The notes: generated by a model not told the origin, from the letters alone. DNA of 64,000 bases from Salinimicrobium tongyeongense (GCF_026109735.1 NZ_CP069620.1:2852001-2916000); one strand, 5' to 3'; positions 10,930-19,364 are shown, counted from the stretch's first letter. Program-made: numbers and translations.

Positions 10930-11612
10930 ACCTCCAACTCCATCCCGTCATGCGCCGGGATAAGTTCTACCTCTTCTTCGAGGGCTTTGATCTTTTTCCT
11001 GCTCTCTTCGGAAGGATTTTCAAAGAACCATTCGCCATAGTGGCAAAATGCTATTTTTTTAGCGTGCGGAGATAGTAAGCGAATAAGATCGGGCACGCCG
11101 GTATGGCCAAAGATTTTGTCCTTTTTACGGTTGATGCGCCCGCCTTTCTTCATAAAAGTGGCTTCAGTGATCACGAGATCTATGGGCGGTAAACCTGCCA
11201 GGTGTGCTTTTTCTATCCAGGCTACATCTCCGGTGATAAAGATCCTTTTTCCGTCTTTTTCAATGAGGTAGCCAAGGGATTTCAGTTTAAGTGCATGAAT
11301 GACGGGGATGGGGGTGAAGCTATAACCTTCGACTTCAAACTTTCCTGAAATGACATTTAGATTTGGGATAAGTTCGTGAGCTTCGGGCCCAAAAAGGGCA
11401 ATTTTGGGAGTGAATTTTTCTTTTTCAGGAACAAAAAAAGCATGATCGGGATGAAAATGGGTGAAGATTATGGCTTCGGGATGATGTTCCAGATAGGCTT
11501 CTTCGCCCAGGTCTATTAAGATCTTTTCATCAAGCAGGTAGCCTGTATGGCGGCTGTGTCCTTCCGCTTTAGGTTCTATTTTTCCTCGGGTGCCTAAAAT
11601 TTTTATCTTCAT
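10926..11612 (-). CDS. MBL-fold metallo-hydrolase
   Basis: A 228-residue metallo-beta-lactamase-fold protein. The metal-binding signature is FTHFHPDHAFF (HxHxDH), followed by a downstream Asp (FITGDVAW) and His (FCHYGEW). It lacks a signal peptide and is cytosolic. The substrate cannot be deduced; relatives include phosphodiesterase- and lactonase-type hydrolases. It is 9 bases downstream of the erythromycin-esterase-like gene on the same strand, so the two are probably one transcript. Confidence 0.85.
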   Translation of the reverse strand: MKIKILGTRGKIEPKAEGHSRHTGYLLDEKILIDLGEEAYLEHHPEAIIFTHFHPDHAFFVPEKEKFTPKIALFGPEAHELIPNLNVISGKFEVEGYSFTPIPVIHALKLKSLGYLIEKDGKRIFITGDVAWIEKAHLAGLPPIDLVITEATFMKKGGRINRKKDKIFGHTGVPDLIRLLSPHAKKIAFCHYGEWFFENPSEESRKKIKALEEEVELIPAHDGMELEV

Positions 11613-11621
11613 AGTTACAAA

Positions 11622-12908
11622 TTAAATTCCGAAGGGATAGGTTTCAGGAGTTTTAGCGCCATTGGGTTGCAGGTGCAGCGGGTGAAGCCCCCGGGTTTTG
11701 TCAATGTACAGAAAAGCGTCATATCTTTTTGATATTTTTGAGGGAACGTAGTTGCCCCGCTCTCGGTGTGGGTCGTACACCACGCCCACGGCACGGTGTC
11801 CAATTTTGTCCTGCAGTTTTTTGTGCAAATGGGTGCCTTCCTCAAAAAGCAGCAATTTGTTTTCGGCCCCCAGCGTATGCAGCTTTCGTTCTATACTGCC
11901 TTCAATCCCTTTTGGCAGGTCCATACTTTTCATGGGGGCGCCCCAAAAATCCCCGGCAACCACGCTGCCTTCATAAGAGCCGAAACCCACCAGGTAAACC
12001 CCTTGCTCGCTGTGCTGCTGCCTCACCAGCTGCCCTACGTTGTGCAGGCCTTGTGCGGCCATAGTAGTAGCCCTGGCATCCCCAATGTGTGTATTGTGTT
12101 CCCAAACGACCACTTTAGCGTCTTTCCCATGATAATCTGTTAGCCTGTTGAGGGTTTCTACCATGTGGCTGTCACGCACGTTCCAGGAAGAATGGTCAAA
12201 TTGAGCCATGGCCTCGTAGTATTTTTCGGCATTTTTGAGGACGAGGGAATTAAGTTCGGCATTGAGGCCTGCTTCGGGTTCATTCTCGTACTGCGAGGCT
12301 TTTTGCCTCACTTCCTTCAGCAGCTGCACTACTTCATTGCGGCATTTTTGCTGAAGTCCGCGGTAGGCTGTGACATACGAATCGTTCTTTCGGTAGGGTT
12401 CAAAACAATCGGCTGTACGCCGTGCGAGGGCGGCAACTTCAGGATCTTCTTTTTCGAGGTAGTTCACTATGATCTCCATAGATTCCCAGAGGCTGTAAAC
12501 ATCAAGGCCGTAGAAACCGATTTTATTTTTTTGATCCAGGTCTTTGTTGTGGTTCTTCATCCATTGGGCAAATGCGGCAATTTCCCAGTTGGCCCACATC
12601 CAGGTTGGCCAGCGCCTGAACTCTTTCAGCACATCGGCAATATGATCTGGCGTGCCGGGAAAATCTTTTACCCAGCGGTTGATCTCAAAACAATCTGGCC
12701 AGTCACCTTCAACAGCCACAAAATCGAAGCCTTTTTCTTTGATGAGCCGTTTGGAAATTTCGGCTCTCCAGGTGTAGTACTCATGGGTGCCGTGGCTGGC
12801 CTCTCCCAACAGCACATATCTTGAATTTCCAATTTTCTCCAGGAGCGGGTCCAGGTGCTGCACATTTTCCAGAGGTTTGATGTATTCTTTTTCCTTATCC
12901 AGTTTCAT
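11622..12908 (-). CDS. erythromycin esterase-like protein
   Basis: A 428-residue member of the Ere/succinoglycan biosynthesis (EreA-type) family. The conserved active-site segments are GEASHGTHEYY near residue 35, WANWEIAAFAQWM, GLDVYSLWES and VVWEHNTHIGDARAT, the last including the His associated with catalysis. Chromosomal copies in Bacteroidota are common and mostly of unknown substrate, so this is not evidence of macrolide resistance. The downstream MBL hydrolase follows at 9 bases. Confidence 0.85.
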   Translation of the reverse strand: MKLDKEKEYIKPLENVQHLDPLLEKIGNSRYVLLGEASHGTHEYYTWRAEISKRLIKEKGFDFVAVEGDWPDCFEINRWVKDFPGTPDHIADVLKEFRRWPTWMWANWEIAAFAQWMKNHNKDLDQKNKIGFYGLDVYSLWESMEIIVNYLEKEDPEVAALARRTADCFEPYRKNDSYVTAYRGLQQKCRNEVVQLLKEVRQKASQYENEPEAGLNAELNSLVLKNAEKYYEAMAQFDHSSWNVRDSHMVETLNRLTDYHGKDAKVVVWEHNTHIGDARATTMAAQGLHNVGQLVRQQHSEQGVYLVGFGSYEGSVVAGDFWGAPMKSMDLPKGIEGSIERKLHTLGAENKLLLFEEGTHLHKKLQDKIGHRAVGVVYDPHRERGNYVPSKISKRYDAFLYIDKTRGLHPLHLQPNGAKTPETYPFGI

Positions 12909-12977
12909 ATCTCCAGTATTTTGTACAATAATTTACGAAAATGAACGGCCGGATAGAAAAATAAGCAGGGGCTTTAG

Positions 12978-13004
12978 AAAAGTTTAAGTCGGAATTAAAC
13001 TTTT
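12978..13004. repeat. inverted repeat between divergent genes
   Basis: Perfect 10-bp arms AAAAGTTTAA / TTAAACTTTT are separated by GTCGGAA. The repeat lies between the divergent erythromycin-esterase-like and potassium-channel genes, 30 bases before the latter's ATG. It may be an operator or a 5'-leader hairpin; no T-run supports termination into either gene. Confidence 0.5.
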
Positions 13005-13033
13005 TTAAGGTCGTTTTAATTAATTTAGAAACC

Positions 13034-14008
13034 ATGCAAACAGTTCAAATTGTAATTGGTCTCGCCATAATTTTATTTACTTACCTGGATTTTTTTCACA
13101 CCACCCTTTCCGGAAACGGGTTTGGTATTTTCTCCAGAATTATAAACCAGATCCTGAACCGTATCATGATTCAAAACCGCAGCCGGTCAATTTTTAAATT
13201 TTCCGGAATTACACATTTGTTATTGACCACTTTTCTCTGGATGCTGCTGCTCTTCATAGGAACCTACGCGGTTTTTAGTGCCGAAGATTCCATGGTGGTG
13301 AATGGCACCACCGGGGTGCCTGCCACAGTCCCCGAAAGGTTCTACTACACCGGTTACGTTCTCTCTACTTTGGGCGTGGGGGATTTTGTACCGGGCACCG
13401 ATACCAGCAGGGTGCTCACCGGAATTTTGTCTTTTTCAGGTTTCATCTTAATTACTACGGGGCTTACTTATTTATTGAGCGTGATCAATGCGGTACTCGA
13501 AAAGAAGCAGCTTTCCTTTCTCATTTCTACCATGGGGAAAGATGTGGAAGAGATCTTTAATTTTTATAAGCAACAGGAAGATCTGGAAAACCTTATTTCC
13601 AATGCCGGCGACCTCAGGCAGCAAATTTTGCAAAATGCCAGTAGTTACCTGGCCTTTCCCATGGCGAATTATTTTCTTTCCAAGAATCATGAGTCGGCCC
13701 TTATTTTACAACTGGCAAGGCTTCACGAAGTAATTATGATCATTCGGCTCGACTGGCGGCAGGAGTCTGTTCAATATAAAAAGCTAACTGCAATTCTCAA
13801 TGGGATCAAAAAGTACCTGGAACTTGGGCTAGAAGATGCCGGGGCTGCAAAGCATAATGAAGAAGAGCTCAAAACCTACAGGAGCTACTGGATGAAGCAC
13901 GGATACTACTTCAAGAATGAAAAAGCCGTAGACGAGCAGTTTTCATCAAGCCTTAAATATGCCGGCTGGAATTGGAAAGAGGTGTATAAGCTGAAGGAGG
14001 AGGAATAA
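13034..14008 (+). CDS. two-pore-helix potassium-channel-like membrane protein
   Basis: A 324-residue inner-membrane protein. Hydrophobic segments lie at about residues 3-22, 56-82 and 126-155. Between the last two is a pore loop, YYTGYVLSTLGVGDFVPG, whose TLGVGD is a variant of the TVGYGD potassium selectivity filter. The remaining C-terminal half (about 160-324) is soluble and helical and shows no recognisable RCK/TrkA-N domain. Ion selectivity is inferred from the filter only. It ends at a palindromic terminator. Confidence 0.82.
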   Translation: MQTVQIVIGLAIILFTYLDFFHTTLSGNGFGIFSRIINQILNRIMIQNRSRSIFKFSGITHLLLTTFLWMLLLFIGTYAVFSAEDSMVVNGTTGVPATVPERFYYTGYVLSTLGVGDFVPGTDTSRVLTGILSFSGFILITTGLTYLLSVINAVLEKKQLSFLISTMGKDVEEIFNFYKQQEDLENLISNAGDLRQQILQNASSYLAFPMANYFLSKNHESALILQLARLHEVIMIIRLDWRQESVQYKKLTAILNGIKKYLELGLEDAGAAKHNEEELKTYRSYWMKHGYYFKNEKAVDEQFSSSLKYAGWNWKEVYKLKEEE

Positions 14009-14012
14009 AAAA

Positions 14013-14043
14013 AGCTGCTCAAAAATGTCATTTTTGAGCAGCT
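14013..14043. terminator. bidirectional terminator built on the recurrent palindrome
   Basis: Perfect arms AGCTGCTCAAAAATG / CATTTTTGAGCAGCT around one T. The centre (14019-14037) is an exact copy of the 19-base palindrome found throughout the window. An A-run on the left and a CTTTA on the right serve the convergent channel gene (+) and DUF4168 gene (-). Confidence 0.75.
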
Positions 14044-14067
14044 TTAGAATTTAATATTTAACGGAAA

Positions 14068-14514
14068 TTAGTTGGTAAGTTCCTGCCTCACTCTTTCCTG
14101 GAGCTGGGCGTCAGTTTGCAACTGGTTTGCAATTTCTTCATATCGTTCCAATGAAAGTCCGCTTTCTTTGATCATACTTTCCATTTCCTGGCGGAAACCT
14201 GCCTGCATTTCGTTGAGCTGTGCGATAATGGCATCGTATTGTTTCTTTTCTTCAGGTGAAATGTCGGCGGCTTTTGCTTCCGGATTCATTTGAGCCTGGT
14301 GAATGGTATTAAACCTGGCTATTTCCATCCCTTCTTTGGTGATCAGCTCGCTAAGATCCTTCTGGGCTTCCTGGTTGATCATGCGCATCTTTTGAAAAGT
14401 AACCGCAAATTGCGCTATTTCCTGGTCAGTCACATTAGTTTGTGCCATTAAAGTTGAGGTGCCCAGCATCATAAAGAATAGAAGGCTAAAAATCTTCATT
14501 TTACGTAAAATCAT
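14068..14514 (-). CDS. secreted DUF4168 protein
   Basis: A 148-residue protein with a signal peptide (about residues 1-24, ending MAQ). The mature part is all-helical and rich in Gln and Glu (TDQEIAQFAVTFQKMRMINQEAQ ... SLERYEEIANQLQTDAQLQERV), matching DUF4168. An alternative start at the second Met (MKIFSLLFFMML) would still leave a signal peptide. It is periplasmic or outer-membrane-associated, of unknown function. It is monocistronic as far as can be seen. Confidence 0.78.
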   Translation of the reverse strand: MILRKMKIFSLLFFMMLGTSTLMAQTNVTDQEIAQFAVTFQKMRMINQEAQKDLSELITKEGMEIARFNTIHQAQMNPEAKAADISPEEKKQYDAIIAQLNEMQAGFRQEMESMIKESGLSLERYEEIANQLQTDAQLQERVRQELTN

Positions 14515-14653
14515 AGTTTTTCAATTAGGTTTAGCACAAACCTAAAAGTAATGATTTAAAAAGGCAAAAAAAGACCTCTTTTTCGGGTTATTCTGAAGAA
14601 AAATCGCACTTTTCTCTCAAAAATGGCAAAAAATGACAGCTTTTTTCTTGAAG

Positions 14654-15886
14654 TTATTCCTGAACAGTTTCTTGTAATGCTGAAAGATCAAGTTTTACCT
14701 GCCCGCGCAAAATATCTTCAAAATCCTCCCTTTTTCTGATGAGGTGAGCTTCGCCCTTATACCACAATACTTCGGGCGGGCGGTAGCGGGAATTGAAGTT
14801 GCTGGCCATAGAATAGCAGTAAGCCCCTGCGTTGCTGAAAACCAGAATATCTCCTTCTTTGATCTCGGAAATCCTGCGGTTGCTCGCAAAAGTGTCGGTT
14901 TCGCAAATGTAACCCACTACCGAGTAGAATCTCTCTTTGCCATTGGGGTTTGAAAGATTGTGAATCTCGTGCCTGGAGCCGTAGAACATGGGGCGAATAA
15001 GATGGTTGAAACCGCTGTCTACACCTGCGAAAACCGTAGAAGTGGTTTGCTTGATGACATTTACTTTGGCCAGGAATTTTCCGGCTTCACTTACCAGGAA
15101 CTTTCCGGGTTCAAAGGCTAAAGTAAGCTCCCGGCCGTATTCCTTACAGAAAGATTTGAATTTTGCTGTGAGTTTTTCGCCCAATTCTTCAATATTCGTC
15201 TCAATATCCCCTTCTTTATAAGGCACTTTAAAGCCACTGCCAAAATCCATAAATTCCAGGTCTTTGAAATTGCGGGCAGTTTCAAAAAGGATTTCCGAAG
15301 CATATAAAAATACTTCAATATCCAGTATATCGCTGCCGGTGTGCATATGTATGCCGTTAATGTGCATCCCGGTGTTTTCTACAATACGCAGCAGGTGCGG
15401 TATCTGGTGGATGGAAACGCCGAATTTTGAATCTATATGGCCTACAGAGATATTGGTGTTTCCGCCGGCCATGACGTGCGGGTTGATCCTTACACAAACC
15501 GGCACTTCCGGATTACGGGTGCCAAATTGTTCGAGTATGGAGAGGTTGTCAATATTGATTTGTACGCCAAGCTTTGCCACTGCTTCAATTTCTTCAAGAG
15601 AAACCCCGTTTGGGGTGTAAATTATTTTTTCGGGCTCTACGCCGGCCTCCAGGCCTAGTCTGACCTCCTGTATGGAAACGGTATCCAGCCCGGCACCCAA
15701 CTGGCGGAACAAGCCTAGCACCGAAATGTTAGAAAGCGCCTTTACTGCGTAGTGCACCCTAAGGTTCTTTACGCCGCTAAAAGCATTGGTAAGTCTGTTG
15801 TACTGTGAAATGATCTTTTCGGCATCATATACATATACAGGGCTGCCAAATTTTTCTGAAATTTCTAAAAGGTCCTGGTTGTTCAT
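14654..15886 (-). CDS. lysA: diaminopimelate decarboxylase
   Basis: A 410-residue PLP enzyme catalysing the last step of lysine synthesis (meso-diaminopimelate to lysine). The PLP lysine is K49 in VHYAVKALSN. Other family elements are HMHTGSD, the CETDTFAS cysteine motif at the dimer interface, and GAYCYSMASNFNSR near the C terminus. A -7 element TACTTTTG lies just upstream (15906-15913, minus strand). The other DAP-pathway gene in the window, dapD, is 24 kb away, so the pathway is not clustered. Confidence 0.96.
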   Translation of the reverse strand: MNNQDLLEISEKFGSPVYVYDAEKIISQYNRLTNAFSGVKNLRVHYAVKALSNISVLGLFRQLGAGLDTVSIQEVRLGLEAGVEPEKIIYTPNGVSLEEIEAVAKLGVQINIDNLSILEQFGTRNPEVPVCVRINPHVMAGGNTNISVGHIDSKFGVSIHQIPHLLRIVENTGMHINGIHMHTGSDILDIEVFLYASEILFETARNFKDLEFMDFGSGFKVPYKEGDIETNIEELGEKLTAKFKSFCKEYGRELTLAFEPGKFLVSEAGKFLAKVNVIKQTTSTVFAGVDSGFNHLIRPMFYGSRHEIHNLSNPNGKERFYSVVGYICETDTFASNRRISEIKEGDILVFSNAGAYCYSMASNFNSRYRPPEVLWYKGEAHLIRKREDFEDILRGQVKLDLSALQETVQE

Positions 15887-16067
15887 AAATTCAATATTAA
15901 GGGCGCAAAAGTAAAATGGATTTTCGGCTTTTGTCTATCGCCTGTCTAAAATTAACCAATTCTAACAAATTGTTATTTATAAAAGGAAGAAATGCAGCAA
16001 ATTTAGCAGGTTTGAGCAGGGACGAGAAAAAGTTTTTTCGTAATTTCCAATTGTTAATCAATGATTT

Positions 16068-16724
16068 ATGGTTTCCAGGCTGGCCCTTTTTCCTTTACAG
16101 AGTGTAGTGTATCCCGGTGAGGTCCTGCCCCTGCATATTTTTGAACCCCGTTACAAGGAACTTCTGGATGATTGTGAGGCAACAGGCATTAAGTTTGGAA
16201 TTCCCACCTATATTGAAAACCAGCTCGATTACGGAACAGAGATGGAGCTTGTGGAAACGGTGCGGCGTTATGAAACCGGTGCCAGGGATGTTATTTGTAA
16301 AGGAACGAGGGTTTTCAGGATCAAAGAGTTTCTTCAGCAGGAGCCGGGAAAGATGTATGCTGGTGGTAATGTGGAATTTGTGGCGGAGCGCGAAGATACT
16401 TCCGAAGCCTTAAAAAAGCAGCTCCTAAACCTCATTTTTGAACTCTATGTTCACCTGGAAGTGCCGCGTCCCAAAGTGGATGTCGCGGCTTTCAAAAGCT
16501 ATACGCTGGCTCATAAAATAGGGCTTTCCCTTCAGCAGGAATACGCTTTGCTGAAACTTGCTTCAGAAAGGGCAAGGCAGGAATTTTTGATCAACCACCT
16601 CACTATTACCATCCCCATCCTTCAGGAAATGAACCGGGCAAAACAGGTCATTGAGCTTAACGGGCACTTCAGGAATTATGACCCGCTGGATTTTCGGGAA
16701 TTCAGGCTGCGGACAAAAAAATAA
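16068..16724 (+). CDS. Lon N-terminal (LAN) domain protein
   Basis: A 218-residue protein consisting only of the Lon substrate-binding N-terminal domain, without the AAA or protease parts. The signature LFPLQSVVYPGEVLPLHIFEPRYKELL is at residues 7-33. It may act as a stand-alone substrate-binding module; the function is not established. It is followed after about 100 bases by sucC, which has its own promoter. Confidence 0.85.
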   Translation: MVSRLALFPLQSVVYPGEVLPLHIFEPRYKELLDDCEATGIKFGIPTYIENQLDYGTEMELVETVRRYETGARDVICKGTRVFRIKEFLQQEPGKMYAGGNVEFVAEREDTSEALKKQLLNLIFELYVHLEVPRPKVDVAAFKSYTLAHKIGLSLQQEYALLKLASERARQEFLINHLTITIPILQEMNRAKQVIELNGHFRNYDPLDFREFRLRTKK

Positions 16725-16761
16725 GGGAAAATTGCCCTTTTTGAGAGGGAAATTAAAAAGA

Positions 16762-16793
16762 TTGGCAGATTCCTCTAACATTTGTTACTTTTG
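16762..16793 (+). promoter_or_regulatory. Bacteroidota-type promoter of sucC
   Basis: A TTG -33 element (16762-16764) and a TACTTTTG -7 element (16786-16793) are 21 bases apart, as expected for the Bacteroidota housekeeping sigma factor. The -7 element ends 34 bases before the sucC ATG. Confidence 0.55.
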
Positions 16794-16827
16794 TGCACCT
16801 TAACGAACACTGAAGAAACACCTAATT

Positions 16828-18021
16828 ATGAACATACACGAATATCAGGGAAAAGAGATCTTGAGCAGCTTTGGTGTCCGCACTCAGCGCGGGATTGTTG
16901 CCCAGGACGCAAAAGAGGCAGTTGAGGCTGCAAAAAAACTTACCGAACAAACCGGTACTGGATGGCATGTCATTAAAGCCCAGGTGCACGCAGGTGGACG
17001 TGGAAAAGGCGGGGGGGTAAAGCTTGCCAAGAACCTACAGGAAGTGGAAGAAATTGCAGGTCAGATTATTGGAATGAACCTGGTAACGCCACAAACTTCT
17101 GCAGAAGGTAAAAAAGTACACCAGGTTTTGGTGGCCGAAGATGTTTATTATCCCGGCGATAGCGAGCCTGAAGAATACTACATGTCTGTACTTCTTAACC
17201 GTTCTACAGGTAAGAACATGATCATGTATTCTACCGAAGGAGGTATGGATATTGAAACTGTGGCTGAAGAAACCCCTCACCTGATATTTAATGAAGAGAT
17301 TGATCCCGCTACGGGACTGTTGCCTTTCCAGGCCAGAAGGATCGCTTTTAACCTAGGCCTTAGCGGAAATGCTTTTAAAGAAATGACCAAATTTGTAATG
17401 GCACTTTATGAAGCATTTGCAAAATCAGATTCTTCTCTTTTCGAGATCAACCCGGTACTTAAGACCAGTGACGACAAGATCATGGCGGTTGACGCCAAGG
17501 TAACGCTTGATGATAATGCCCTTTTTCGCCATAAAGATTACGCAGAGATGCGCGATGTGCGTGAAGAAAGTCCGGTTGAAGTTGAAGCCCGTAAAGTTGG
17601 CCTTAACTATGTTGATCTCGACGGAAACGTGGGATGCATGGTTAACGGTGCAGGGCTCGCAATGGCGACCATGGACCTTATCAAGCAGGCCGGGGGTGAA
17701 CCCGCAAACTTCCTTGATGTTGGTGGTACTGCCGATGCAAAGAGAGTGGAAGAGGCTTTTAGGCTTATCTTAAAAGATGAGAAAGTAAAAGCGATTTTGG
17801 TAAACATCTTTGGAGGAATTGTGAGATGTGACCGTGTGGCTCAGGGAATTGTAGACGCATACAAGAACATGGGAGACACTATAAACGTGCCTATCATTGT
17901 TCGCCTGCAGGGAACCAATGCCGATATTGCCAAAGAATTGATCGACAACAGTGGGCTTGATGTTTACAGTGCGGTTGAATTCCAGGAAGCAGCAGATAAA
18001 GTGCAGGAAGTTCTTGCCTAA
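16828..18021 (+). CDS. sucC: succinate-CoA ligase, beta subunit
   Basis: A 397-residue beta subunit of the TCA-cycle succinyl-CoA synthetase. The N-terminal ATP-grasp domain starts MNIHEYQGKEILSSFGV and carries the glycine-rich GGRGKGGGVK segment. The C-terminal CoA-ligase domain shows NGAGLAMATMD and NIFGGIVRCD. Length is exactly typical. The alpha-subunit gene sucD is not adjacent. It has its own promoter and a strong terminator. Confidence 0.97.
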   Translation: MNIHEYQGKEILSSFGVRTQRGIVAQDAKEAVEAAKKLTEQTGTGWHVIKAQVHAGGRGKGGGVKLAKNLQEVEEIAGQIIGMNLVTPQTSAEGKKVHQVLVAEDVYYPGDSEPEEYYMSVLLNRSTGKNMIMYSTEGGMDIETVAEETPHLIFNEEIDPATGLLPFQARRIAFNLGLSGNAFKEMTKFVMALYEAFAKSDSSLFEINPVLKTSDDKIMAVDAKVTLDDNALFRHKDYAEMRDVREESPVEVEARKVGLNYVDLDGNVGCMVNGAGLAMATMDLIKQAGGEPANFLDVGGTADAKRVEEAFRLILKDEKVKAILVNIFGGIVRCDRVAQGIVDAYKNMGDTINVPIIVRLQGTNADIAKELIDNSGLDVYSAVEFQEAADKVQEVLA

Positions 18022-18042
18022 AAGAACTGCAACTTAAAATAG

Positions 18043-18070
18043 AAAGACCCCGGAAATTTCCGGGGTCTTT
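18043..18070 (+). terminator. sucC terminator
   Basis: A perfect stem AAAGACCCCGGAAA / TTTCCGGGGTCTTT, 14 bp with no unpaired loop bases beyond the turn, is followed by TTCGTTT. Confidence 0.85.
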
Positions 18071-18150
18071 TCGTTTATATCGCCTGCGGAAAAAAATCTT
18101 CAGACTTTCCAGATTGCAGATTTGATAAACATTCTGCAACATTTCCATAA

Positions 18151-18336
18151 CCCGATTTCTTTCTTCAGGAATGGCAATTTAAATACTTTTATTCCGGAAA
18201 ACAAACTAAAGCTGCGGTGGTCATCACGAGCTTATATGGGATTATTTCAGAAGAAATTGCGGGAGGGGAGAAGAACTTTAAAGCAGGTTTTTGCATAACC
18301 GAAGTACTTCGAAGCCACATAAAAGAAGAGAAATAA
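18151..18336 (+). other. open frame without a start codon, possible gene remnant
   Basis: The roughly 400-base gap after sucC contains the sucC terminator, this 61-codon open frame and then an ECF-type promoter. The frame (reading ...FYSGKQTKAAVVITSLYGIISEE...) has no ATG and ends in TAA at 18334-18336. Its composition looks protein-like, which suggests the 3' remnant of a lost gene. No family was recognised, so this is weak. Confidence 0.25.
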
Positions 18337-18344
18337 AAAAAAGC

Positions 18345-18374
18345 TGTAACAAATGAGTTGACTCACAGTCTTTA
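18345..18374 (+). promoter_or_regulatory. ECF-sigma-type promoter, copy 1
   Basis: TGTAAC (18345-18350), a 17-base spacer and GTCTTTA (18368-18374). The spacing and boxes are identical to the site before the paralogous gene at 18973. A conserved AATCATCAATC ... AAAACGAAC leader follows. Confidence 0.6.
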
Positions 18375-18425
18375 AAGTACAATCATCAATCAATCCATTA
18401 ATATTAATCTTTAAAACGAACAACT

Positions 18426-18773
18426 ATGAAAACTTGTAAATTATTTTTAGCCGCTATTGCCCTAAGCTTATCGACTTTTGCCTTTGCGGGTGCCAACTCT
18501 GCTGTAGATTTTGAAGCAAAGACAGGTTCAATAAGTTACCAGATTGAACGCATGCTCTCCGATTCGGGCCTCGTCATTGAAGAAGATTTTACCGCCACCG
18601 TGATCTTTGAAGTAACCGAATCCAGAAAGATAAGAATCCTCCTCATTGAATCCCCTAACGAAGAGGTCAATGCTTTCCTGAAGAAGCGCCTTACCAATCA
18701 AAAGCTGCACGGTGATTCGTGGGACTCTGAAAAGGTCTACGAGTTGCCGGTAAAAGTTCAGGCAACGAGATAA
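18426..18773 (+). CDS. small secreted protein, paralogue A
   Basis: A 115-residue protein with a clear signal peptide (cleavage near AFA-GAN, residue 21). The mature part has a helix (YQIERMLSDSGLVIEED), then a beta strand pair (TATVIFEVTESRKIRILLIES), then PNEEVNAFLKKRLTNQKL. It is clearly paralogous to the next gene (shared IERML...L, F.V.E..K...L.....NEEVN..L...L). It resembles short TonB-C-terminal-like secreted proteins in layout, but I do not recognise a named family. It is preceded by a putative ECF promoter and followed by its own terminator. Confidence 0.75.
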   Translation: MKTCKLFLAAIALSLSTFAFAGANSAVDFEAKTGSISYQIERMLSDSGLVIEEDFTATVIFEVTESRKIRILLIESPNEEVNAFLKKRLTNQKLHGDSWDSEKVYELPVKVQATR

Positions 18774-18804
18774 AAAAAATCCGGGTATATGCCCGGATTT
18801 TTTT
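18773..18804 (+). terminator. terminator of small secreted gene A
   Basis: A-run, AATCCGGG / CCCGGATT stem with a short TATATG loop, then seven T. It is a classical intrinsic terminator and starts at the last base of the stop codon. Confidence 0.85.
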
Positions 18805-18891
18805 ATGAATGCACTTTCAAATTTTGAAGAGCAGCAAAATTAGAGACCTTACATTTAGAACAGCCAAAATTTTGTTAAAATTATTCTAACC

Positions 18892-18921
18892 TGTAACAAT
18901 CAGGATTTTAGGAAGTCTTTA
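18892..18921 (+). promoter_or_regulatory. ECF-sigma-type promoter, copy 2
   Basis: TGTAAC (18892-18897), exactly 17 bases, then GTCTTTA (18915-18921), followed by the same AATCATCAATC ... AAAACGAAC leader as copy 1. Confidence 0.6.
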
Positions 18922-18972
18922 TAGTAAATCATCAATCATCAAAAACCATCAATTAATCTAAAAACGAACGTC

Positions 18973-19308
18973 ATGAAAAAATTAAATCTGTTGCTAGTAA
19001 TGTTTGCCTTAGTTATTTCTTCATCTGTTTCAGCAAAAGAGATCAGGAACCTCGCAAATCCCGATTCTGTTTCTGTTGAAATTGAAAGAATGCTTGAGAA
19101 CCTGGAATTAGCCAATCAATGTGAACCGCTTGAAGTCACAATTTTCTTTTCTGTTTCTGAAGATCAAAAGTTCCAGAGTCTCCAGGTGTCTTCTTCTAAT
19201 GAGGAGGTGAATTCGTACATTTTAAAGGAGTTGTCTAATGAACAATTGCCCGAAGCCTGGATGAAAGGTAAGATCTACGAACTCACTGTAGTGAAGAGGA
19301 TGAGCTAA
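18973..19308 (+). CDS. small secreted protein, paralogue B
   Basis: A 111-residue protein with a signal peptide (about residues 1-21, ending VSA). The mature layout is the same as the upstream paralogue: VEIERMLENLELANQ, then EVTIFFSVSEDQKFQSLQVSSSNEEVNSYILKELSNEQL. The two genes also share promoter and leader, so they look like a tandem duplication that kept its control region, not an operon, because a terminator separates them. Function unknown; the promoter type suggests an envelope-stress or extracytoplasmic-signal regulon. Confidence 0.75.
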   Translation: MKKLNLLLVMFALVISSSVSAKEIRNLANPDSVSVEIERMLENLELANQCEPLEVTIFFSVSEDQKFQSLQVSSSNEEVNSYILKELSNEQLPEAWMKGKIYELTVVKRMS

Positions 19309-19330
19309 GCAAATTCCTGAATTTTAAATA

Positions 19331-19361
19331 AATAACCCGGAAGTAATCGCTCCGGGTTATT
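19331..19361. terminator. bidirectional terminator between paralogue B and cysH
   Basis: Perfect 11-bp arms AATAACCCGGA / TCCGGGTTATT with a 9-base loop between convergent genes. Confidence 0.82.
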
Positions 19362-19364
19362 TAT

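Noticed and set aside
12165-12824. 219-codon open frame antisense to the erythromycin-esterase-like gene
   Set aside because: Fully overlapped by a family-supported gene on the other strand; Phe/Gly-rich shadow translation.
11622-12908. Macrolide-resistance gene call
   Set aside because: Family membership only; chromosomal Ere-like proteins in Bacteroidota have unknown substrates and there is no mobile or resistance context.
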